Below, one piece after another: positions 29,501 through 37,692 of a stretch of 37,692 nt of DNA. The notes beneath the pieces were generated by a model. The model was not told where the DNA came from. It did not search any database and saw only the letters and a program-made list of their open reading frames with translations. This DNA is from Collodictyon triciliatum (taxonomy: Eukaryota > CRuMs), in the NCBI GenBank assembly GCA_043381765.1, contig JBHJMP010000869.1:1-37692 (forward strand), written 5' to 3'. Position 1 is the stretch's first letter, and the number at the start of each line of letters is the position of its first letter. A program made the translations under genes and the position numbers.

Positions 29501-32500
29501 CTTGCAATTCGAAGACATTGAGAAACATCATAAATAGAAAGCTTAGTATTTGATTCCTTTCTGATAGTAATTGCCTTGTGAAAATACTCTATCACTGCAT
29601 CAAATCTGGATAAAAATCCAATAAATAAATAAATTATGATTTATTCAAGGGGTTTTCGTTTTAATCCATAAAATGGGGATTTTTTTAAAATTAAAAACAA
29701 ATGAATTACCTTTGAAGTTCAAAATTCGTTCTTGCGACATTCTCTAAAGCGTCTGAATAGCAGGCATGTTTTTCTCCTAAGGTGTTCTTACTTATTTCCA
29801 GCGCTTTGCAATAAGCGTTTAAAGAGGCTTCATAGCTAAGGTGATTTTGTTAAATTTTTTGAGGTGATGAATAAAATTTTTTAATCTTCCTTTCACTTTT
29901 GAGGTATTCAAATTAATATTCGATTTGAGATTCAAGAAATCAAAAATATAGCTTGCATATTAATTTGATTTAAATTAAAAAATTTAAAAAATTATTGAAG
30001 TTTACTTTTTAATTCCAAAATTAATGTCCCCAATCATCCCATAGCAATTTAAAACATTTAAATGCTCCTCACCATTTTCAGAGATAAAGTCATCAAGATA
30101 CTTATCTAGTAAAGCCATCGCCTCTAATTTCCTATATAAAATTTTGATGAGATTGCATAAAATAAAAAATAATGGAGGAATTTTTTTCATAAATTCAAAT
30201 TTTTTCCGCTGATTCGATTCAAAGTTATGAACTCAAAAATGTACTTTTCACATCTCAGGTACACGGCCACTATCAATTGGATTGCTGGATATAATAATTC
30301 GTGTTTGCTCCCCAAAGTGTTTTCAAGAATTATCCTTGATTGATCAAAGTTGGAAAGAGCCTCCGTGTAGCTACGCGGATAAATCAATGATTTTTTATTC
30401 TTCCTTTCAATTTGCGAGGGTTGAAATAATTATAAGATAAAATGCATCGACATTTAGATAATTCTCTGATCAAAATATTGCTTACTTTTTCAGTGTCATC
30501 GACAAATGTCCAAATTTTCTATAGGAGTCCGCCACAAGAGGGTGCTCATTTCCACATTTATATTTACGAATGGCGATGGATTTTTTATAGTAGGATGCAG
30601 CCATGTCAGTTCTACAGAGAATATTCCGAATTAGTTCCCTGAATCTTATTTCCCTGAATCTTATTTTTAAATCTGACGTTATGAATATTACTTGGACTGC
30701 TTTAAGAATAAATCTCCAAAGTGTTCGTATGATTGAGCAACTTGTACATCATTCTCTCCAAGTTTTACAATTCTGAAATCCAAGGAAATATTATATCTTT
30801 CCAAAGCCTCATCAAATCTGCATTTAATAATGTTAATATTTTATGCATGTTGATAACAGAAAATGATAAATAGCATTTATCTGTATTTGTGATGAGCACG
30901 ATTGTGTAGGACTACATAAAATATTTCAAAATACTTCTCCTGCTGCTCGTAAATAGATCCAATGCGTTCATGAATATCAGCGATGCTCAGTATATTAGTT
31001 TCATTTTTCTCAAGAGAAAAGAGGCATCTCTCAAAATAAACAATTGATTCAGAAAATCTACAATTCATAGAAATTAAATGAAGAAATGTGAAATATTTTT
31101 TAATATTAAAATGGAACTCAAAATATTTAGCGTTACAATATTTAAAACCTTTGCAGATTCAAATAGACTCGCCCAAGGTGTAGGTAATCAAATGCCTTCG
31201 ACTCTGCTCGGCATCAGAAAGGATCAGAATTTTTACTTGATCTCATAATAAGTAAAAATTTCGCTCTTGATGTGAATGAGTTACCTTCTAATCGACTCTT
31301 TGCAAGGCGAGCATTCAGGACAGATAAGAGAAATGTATTCTCGTATGATTCTTGAAAAAAATCTACGAGCATGCCCCCCACTTTTCTTAGAGTCTTGAAT
31401 AAATTTCAATTAACCAGTTGCTTAATTCCTCAAAAGTAGCTAATTAAAGGATACGAATCGTAATAAAATCTACCTTAGCCATGGTTCCATAAGCATCTGT
31501 GTAATTTGCAACTCCTTTCTTATGAATTTCTTTCCATATATTGAAAAATTCACAGCGATGATGACCTCCAAGCATGGATATTACGACCTTGAAAGAGAAC
31601 ATCAGTGGAAAAGTAAAATAGTAATTCAAATATATATATAATTGCTACTTATATTAGACTTTTGTAACATTACATGTTCTTGTTTCAAATATTCGACAAG
31701 CAATTCAAATGATTGTCCTCTAAGCAATTGGTAGCATATCTCGGCAGCAAGCTCCTCATCCACATTTAATGTCTCTGAATACTGACTGAAAAGCCATTTT
31801 CCGTATTCCTCATGCGCTTTTACCATTTCTGCACTTTCAATGAAGTATAAATGCTCCACTGTATTTACGAGTGAAGGATGAAAGAGGATATATCTGTCGA
31901 ATAAAAAAATTAGTACAAAGTCAAAATATAACAAATTTATGAGAAGTGAATCACTAAAGCAAAAACCTTCCATTGCGAACAAAGAGGTAAACTTTAAGAT
32001 AAAAGAAGAAATCTCTCCTAATGCGATATTTTATTTTATTAGTTGAAGTATTGAAACATGTCAAGAAAGATAGAAATAATTTGATGAATTATATATTGGT
32101 ACCACTCCAGAGGTTGAAATTTAATTCCCATGATATCCTTTACGTAATTTTCCAACTCCCATTCAGTCAAGCCGATGCGAGAGACTTTGAGAACCTTCAT
32201 CGACGCAGAAACAAAATCTCTATCTGCTTATCATTTTTAATGCATTAATAAAAAACAAAGTGACATCAAGTAGTTTGTGTAATTGAAAAAAAATTTACCA
32301 CTTCCATCAAACTTGAGCTTCCAGCCCTGAAAAATTGAACTGTAGACCTCAGTCAATCCCTTAGCAGATAAAAGGGTATCCAAATATTCGTATTCATCTT
32401 TATAGAATCTGAGTGCGCAGATAGAACACAATATGGTGCGAAGATAGAGGGGACATCCTAAGACAGAATAAAAAACTATCAAAATTGAGCTGAGTTATTT

Positions 32501-35500
32501 TAAAGGTCTTAAAATAAACTTTACCCGTTTGCTCTATGTTTGATAGAATTAAATCTAATTGCTTCTCGTCCATTTTCTTTTCATGCAGAATGAGAAAATA
32601 TTCAACAATTTCCTTCACTTCGTTAACAGGGAGCTTTGTCATAGTGATGATATCTAGACCACGTTTCTTGGCGGTCTTGAAGGTTTTTAATAAAAAAAAT
32701 TTTTTTTTTAGAATTTTCTCATTTTTGAGACTTTATATTTTTATTTTCAAGTCTTTTTGTCCAATTTAAGTGTGGAAAAATTACGTTGTATGTAGTATGT
32801 GTATCGGTGGTCGAAACAATGATCAATATGTTTGATGGTGTTTCTTTTGGAAGCCAGCTCAGAAGATGAGGTGCTGGTGTTCCTTTAGACGGCTTGATTT
32901 GGTCGATAGCATCAATGAAGAAGACAAATTTCTCATTCCTATATAAATTACGGTTAATAAGTGAAAAGGTACCTTGGCCAGAAATTTCTATTGTTTTCAA
33001 TTTCTGCAAGATGGTGGTTGATGCTTGTTTCTACATAATTTTCCAAAAAAAATATATAAATGCCTGTTCGATTCTTGAATCATTCTCAATAATCCATGGA
33101 TTCCTTCCTTTTCGTAATCTGAAATAGAGTGGAATTGAGCAATGTTTTTTTATTCTATTGTTTTCAATTTTGTGCAGGATGGTGGAGATGTTGGCTTTGG
33201 TGGAATTGAACAATGTTAAAATATCATGAATAAAAAAGAATGCCCATTTTAATGATAATCTAGATGGTAACCAACCAGTGTCAAGTCTTTTTTGTCCGAC
33301 AAAACTGAACCTTTCAGTCACGAGAGTCCAAAATCGAATCGAAATACTTTAAAAATTATGTATTTAGCCAAAATTTATTTCAGATAAACAAATAGAATAT
33401 TGATGTATCTACTATTTGGATAAGGAATTTTCGAAATACTGTATGATAGAAATTGTAATTCTACCTTTCAACGTAATTGCTGTAGTTGGTGCACCCAACA
33501 AAATGGAAAAAAACGTTAAATCCAGAGTCATCTTGACTTTTTAGATCTCTCACTGCCGCGGCCAGGAGAGATGACTTTCCAATACCAGACTCGCCAGCAA
33601 GGACTATGGGATTGGAATTCTCGACATCCAGCTGGGTCATGACCTGATGTATAAATTTTATTATTGACAAAACAAAGTCAAACTTAATTAGGTACATTTT
33701 TCATTAATATATTATAAACCCATTCACTTTTTCTTTTATTGTCTTGAGATTTTCCTTTCTTCCACTGAATCCAAAGAGTTTACTCATCATGAATTGACTT
33801 TGTGCTCGGTCTTCAGAATTTTTTTTCTGAATCAATATAATATGAATGTTTTTTGTTTTTTTTCTGAATCGTTAAACATAATATGAAATTTTAAAGAACT
33901 TATAACATCATATACGAATCTAAATATTACGGGCTCAATTCCAAAATCGCGTTCAATTGAGTAGTTAATGTGGTGAACCAGATACTCTGAAAATTCGCGT
34001 GCTTCTTTGTATACGGTATGCCCATACTTGCTCTTAACTTTCTTTTTTAACTCGTTCTGTCTTTTTTCCTGGATTAATTTTTCATTGATTTAGATCAATA
34101 CAAAAGAGATAATGACTTTTTGAATTATCTGAAATAATTGAATAAATATTGAATGTCTTTTACATCCTCTTCATCTTCGACTTGGAAATTTTTCCTTTCT
34201 TTTTCACTTATGGAAGTTTTAACCGCATGTTGTTCATCGCGAACGTAGAAGAAGACACGACTACAGGCTGGTTTGTCAATCATGCACGCGTATTGAATCT
34301 AAAATATTTGATAAGTTTATTTCTTTCAAAGAAATTGCTTATTTATTGAATTATATTCACCTCATATTCGGATACACTAAGTCCAGGCATTTCATCAATG
34401 AAAGGAAAATAGCAGTTGGTCTGACTACACCACTCAACCGATATGTCCTCAATGGTGGCATCAGGCTTAGTTTTCAGCAGTTCTTGAAGGCGATCATGCT
34501 TATTTAACTCCGCTTTGCTTTGGTCGGGTATCCAACCGTAGCTAGAACCAAGGGAACACACAAAGTACGGGCATTTTTCGATTGAATCCAAACAACGGAC
34601 CAAGGTCTTTTTTAAAAGAAATCATGGTTAATATAATTGAAAAAATTGGTTATGATAGTTATTAAGGAATATTGATATTTTAACTACCAATCCCTCGTTG
34701 CTTCCCTCGAAGTTTGTTCCATGTTGCAAATCAATGAATACAACCTCCAATCCCTTCGATTTAGCAAAATTTATAATCCTAAAGAAAAGCTTAGGATATT
34801 AGAAGATTTGAAGTCTCTTCTCCCATTCTATGAAATAGTTAAAAGAAAATTGAAAAGAAGCTAACTGAGTTGCTCCGTGCTTGAAAAACTCTTTTCTCTC
34901 CTCTTCCATGTCATGAGAGCTGAAAGACAGGAAGATGCGAATAACACGCTCATGAAAAACTGTGGGTGGAAGCTTTCTCGATGTTTCGTATCTTCGTGGG
35001 GCCAAATCCCACTTCTTGAATTCTTTTCCCTTTAAGCCTTGTCGAGCAAGCTTCATCTATTTGATAATAGAATTTTTTTACAAACTTAGGCAGAATTTTA
35101 CAACGGCATTGCATCTTGTTAAATGAAAAGACTTATATTGACCTTATCAAGAAGGATGCAGGTTCTGATCAGGACAATAGAACCTTTTTCCTCCAATCCA
35201 AGACCTAAATCAATTCATATTTAAAGACTTTTTTCTTTTTGAAAAAATTAGGTATAAAAATTTGGAGCCTTGTTCTCACTTTGGAATGGAAACGGAGCAT
35301 CTGCTCTTTCGTAAAGCAACTTGGCACAATCATACCTCGAATGGCATCTTTTCTGCATTATTTGTATATTTGAGCATTGAAATATTTATTTTGATATCAG
35401 AAAAATCAAGACATAATATATGCCAACCTCGAGGAGGTCAAAATGGTCAACGCTTTTTCCGATAAGATACCAGATAATATCGTTCACCAAATCTATAAAA

Positions 35501-36100
35501 AAAATCAATATATAAATATTATAAATGAGATGCATATTTAAGTATCAATATCATATAGCATAACCTCGCTGCACTTTGAATCTAATAAAGGAAAAGGTAT
35601 GAATATCACATGGAATGCGCTTACCAGCGTAATGAAGTTCAATTCTAGTTGATTCATCGCGCACAGTCAATTTTGTAAACCAATCAACAACGAGTTTTTG
35701 ATTCTCTTCAACGAGAGCCTTTTCCTCAATAGCTTGGTCCCTAATTAAATTCCATAAATGTGAAACCGTGAAATCATTTGAATTTAGATCAATTCTGTCA
35801 AGGTGAATCAGCATTTACGAAAACAAGCGAGAATGGAAGTTTCCCAAGGGATATCCCGTGACCATCTCTATCAGCACGGTCAAGAAAAAGCCGTCCTCAA
35901 AGTCATCACAAATGTTTCTCGCCTTGAGTTCGATTTTATTCAAGTGGTGATTTACCCACTCCAGGATAGCCTATTATATTCACGAGTTTGTAAATAAGAT
36001 TCGAAGTATGGCCAAACTATAAATAAAAAATAGATTAGAAGCTGACCTCGTCAATGGTGATCAAATCAACCCCTTCGATGCTTGCTTCGATTTCGGACAT
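23551..36100 (-). CDS. Giant NLR-like STAND protein: CH-CH, DUF4062, NACHT, TPR, pentapeptide, WD40, Sel1
   Basis: Start ATG at 36100. Exons (minus): 36100-36047, 35970-35819, 35794-35625, 35492-35428, 35352-35280, 35204-35143, 35056-34866, 34778-34688, 34606-34361, 34298-34164, 34068-33931, 33826-33728, 33643-33465, NACHT exons down to about 31400, TPR exons (31057-30935, 30817-30692, 30611-30486, 30370-30245, 30131-30006, 29835-29710), last exon 29605-23551. Exons 1-13 agree in phase. Domains: tandem CH (ILEWVN..., CDDFEDGFFLTVLIEMVTG, residues about 19-190), DUF4062 from RIFLSFSSHDMEEE (about 232), Walker A GESGIGKS (about 509-516), Walker B VFFIDAIDQI, kinesin-light-chain-like TPRs, pentapeptides, 14 WD40 units, 14.5 Sel1-like units. 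About 3,100 residues. DUF4062-NACHT-TPR resembles nephrocystin-3, NWD1 and TEP1. A sensing or signalling role is inferred. Exons between 33465 and 31057 are only partly resolved. Confidence 0.88.
23554..26625 (-). repeat. Coding array of 14.5 Sel1-like units
   Basis: C-terminal half of the NLR-like protein. Units of 65-80 residues each contain a Sel1 core (ECYENGWGVEKD, then KA..W) followed by a second helix pair (LKELAQQGS.EAF.ILKEMAE) and YKYPQA. Fourteen full units plus a final half unit can be counted. Sel1 solenoids act as protein-binding scaffolds. Units 9 to 12 are the most alike. Confidence 0.92.
26930..28845 (-). repeat. Coding array of 14 WD40 units
   Basis: Fourteen units of about 42 residues with the pattern GH(T/S)..VNSVC.I.GP.GE.WLASGS.D.TIRIWD. 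Fourteen is twice seven, so two complete beta-propellers are likely. The eighth unit is degenerate: it lacks the WLASGS and IWD cores, yet keeps its place in the register. Confidence 0.93.
28855..29050 (-). repeat. Coding pentapeptide-repeat segment
   Basis: About ten five-residue repeats of A(N/D)LxG/xFxxx type (for example NANLCNSILDGANFTGANL) between the TPR part and the WD40 array. Such repeats fold as a right-handed beta-helix. The order pentapeptide then WD40 is also known from bacterial WD40 proteins. Confidence 0.85.
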
Positions 36101-36592
36101 TTTTTTGCAGTTCTTTGTTTTCTGTTATACATATTAAGCACGCTGTGTATTAGTGCCCAAATGTCGTTTCTTTTCTCTTTCATAGATTCATTTTGAAAGA
36201 AACCCTCACACAAAGCACCCTTGAACATAAAATAAATGATTAATTATATTTCACCAAAAAATAACGAGATTGGGTCTTCTTTTTTTTTTTTACTCTCTGA
36301 AAATTACTATATTCTTTTTTAGTTGAAATAAAATCTACGTATTCATTTATTTCTAATTTATTTGAATGAACATTGTGCATATAAATGGTATAATCGCAAA
36401 GAGAAATACCATGTAATGAATTTGATAATGTAATATCTGTCCCAAGGAACGTGGTCTTCATGTGTTTTGTTGTAGTTGTTGTTTTTGTTTTTGTTTTTGT
36501 TTTTGTTTTTGTTTTTGTTTTTGTTTTTGTTTTCAAATCCAAAATCAGACTTCATTTAAGTCTGTAATGCGAATAAATAAATAAAAAAAAAA
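36101..36592. other. 5' flank of the NLR-like gene
   Basis: AT-rich region with no convincing exon on either strand. It likely holds the promoter and 5' UTR of the minus-strand NLR-like gene. It includes the TTTTTG array listed separately. Confidence 0.5.
36479..36533. repeat. (TTTTTG)n microsatellite
   Basis: About nine hexanucleotide units, preceded by GTTGTT triplets, lie roughly 380-430 bases upstream of the start codon of the NLR-like gene. Confidence 0.93.
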
Positions 36593-36823
36593 TTGAATGC
36601 ACCCAGGTCAAAAGAACCAACATCACAACAGAGCACCGAATTATTTCAGAAGGAAAAGTGCACACAGGTTGTCTTTCATTTCTTCATGATGCCAATAGAT
36701 GAGATTTGGTCTTATTTCCAGAAGATAATATTCCCTCATGAAAGTGTCGGCACGCAAGAGGCATTTGATTTCCTTTTGGCGGCTTGCCTACCTTATAAGC
36801 TGGTGAAAATGATTGCCCTCTGA
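36593..36823 (+). CDS. Hypothetical short open frame
   Basis: A 76-codon frame starting with TTG or continuing from an upstream exon, ending at a TGA near 36823. Its middle (DEIWSYFQKIIFPHESVG) has amphipathic, protein-like composition. I recognise no family and see no clear splice partner. It may be an exon of a gene outside the window, a remnant, or chance. Confidence 0.15.
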   Translation: MNAPRSKEPTSQQSTELFQKEKCTQVVFHFFMMPIDEIWSYFQKIIFPHESVGTQEAFDFLLAACLPYKLVKMIAL

Positions 36824-37481
36824 GGCGATTTCTGTTTTATATCAGACTTTGAATACTATATATGGAATTTATATATAATTACTGTAATTATTCATTTCAT
36901 GGACATTTTGAGTAAGATGTATCATTAAAATTAGTTTAATGTTGATATTTATAATATACAAAAAACATTCTGCTGGCTTGTTAATTTTGACCTCGTTGGT
37001 TTTTTACCGCATAGGGAAATGAAAATTTTGGCAATCAAAATGATTTTTGAGTCCATGTCCATTTCTGGATTATATAATAGCACAATCAATCGACACTATT
37101 CGGCACCCGTTTTTGTGTTAAAATTTCAAATAAGTGGGCTGTGTGCGCATGCCGTGCGAATTTAGAGGATTAGTGGGTCAGGGGTGGTGTCACATCCACA
37201 GAGAAATGGCGGTGATATGCAGGTGTGCCTGACGCAACACGCATAATGCTAATGCTATCGATAAGCATATCCTCTGCCGGTATTATTCAAATACATAAAA
37301 ATTTGGGTTATTTAAATGAAACAGTATATTTTAGAAGTGAGGCATGTCACGTTAGGTTTCATCAAAACAACCTGGATTTCAACAATCGCACCCGCCTACT
37401 TCGAATCGAATAATGGAACAATCATCGCTCCTTAAGAGTCCCCAGGTGGAACCATTACATATCCCCGCTAATATTACTGAA
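36824..37481. other. Non-coding region, nothing recognised
   Basis: No exon structure or RNA gene recognised. The part from about 37130 to 37230 is clearly less AT-rich than its surroundings and could belong to an inserted element, but nothing in it identifies a family. Confidence 0.4.
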
Positions 37482-37620
<139 letters not shown>

Positions 37621-37630
<10 letters not shown>

Positions 37631-37692
37631 CATGGCAAAGCGAGCTATTGAATGATGAAACCTATACAACCTTTTCCCGATAGCGTTTTAAT
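37621..37692. repeat. Dispersed repeat, copy 2 (cut by window end)
   Basis: Identical over all 72 visible bases to 22111-22182 and in the same orientation. The two copies bracket the NLR-like gene. The element continues beyond the window. Confidence 0.85.

Noticed and set aside
23551-29605. Whole repeat exon as an independent bacterial-type gene acquired by transfer
   Set aside because: The ORF opens in the middle of a TPR, and an AG acceptor at 29606-29607 joins it in phase to the upstream TPR exon ending at 29710, so it is the last exon of the larger gene. Older transfer of the repeat part cannot be excluded.

Overview
This is eukaryotic nuclear DNA. Genes are cut into many short exons with GT..AG (and one likely GC..AG) introns, there are no operons, and simple-sequence arrays of 3-6 bp units are very dense, often inside introns. 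Gene content (heterotrimeric-kinesin motor, formin, CTLH protein, giant NACHT/WD40/Sel1 protein) plus the microsatellite load suggest a flagellate-capable amoeboid protist. A foraminiferan such as Reticulomyxa is my best guess, but that is inference, not something the sequence proves.

Layout: (1) 1-240 A-rich array. (2) 345-3730, + strand, a CTLH/CRA-domain protein with two CTLH-CRA modules and a C-terminal UBA-like segment. (3) 4313-9727, + strand, an 18-exon kinesin-2 motor subunit of KIF3B type; all exons join in frame to 758 codons. (4) 10359-14517, - strand, cytosolic-type cysteinyl-tRNA synthetase, its 5' end lost in an assembly gap (14074-14517). (5) 14660 to about 21961, + strand, a Diaphanous-type formin (GBD/FH3, coiled coil, FH2) without a visible proline-rich FH1. 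(6) 21963-23550, simple repeat, a dispersed repeat and a degraded retroelement piece. (7) 23551-36100, - strand, a very large STAND/NLR-like gene. (8) 36101-37692, mostly non-coding, with a second copy of the dispersed repeat at the window edge.

The standout is gene 7. Read 5' to 3' on the minus strand it encodes a tandem calponin-homology (CH) segment, DUF4062, a NACHT-type P-loop NTPase, kinesin-light-chain-like TPRs, pentapeptide repeats, 14 WD40 units (enough for two seven-bladed propellers) and 14.5 Sel1-like units. The N-terminal part is spread over about 20 small exons. The last TPR, pentapeptide, WD40 and Sel1 parts sit in one uninterrupted 6.05-kb exon. Some neighbouring WD40 and Sel1 units are almost identical in DNA sequence, which points to recent unit duplication or conversion in a presumed sensor region. 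The other genes are housekeeping or cytoskeletal (protein degradation, ciliary transport, translation, actin assembly) and show no sign of working with it as a cluster. The CH segment does suggest that the NLR-like protein may be tied to actin.
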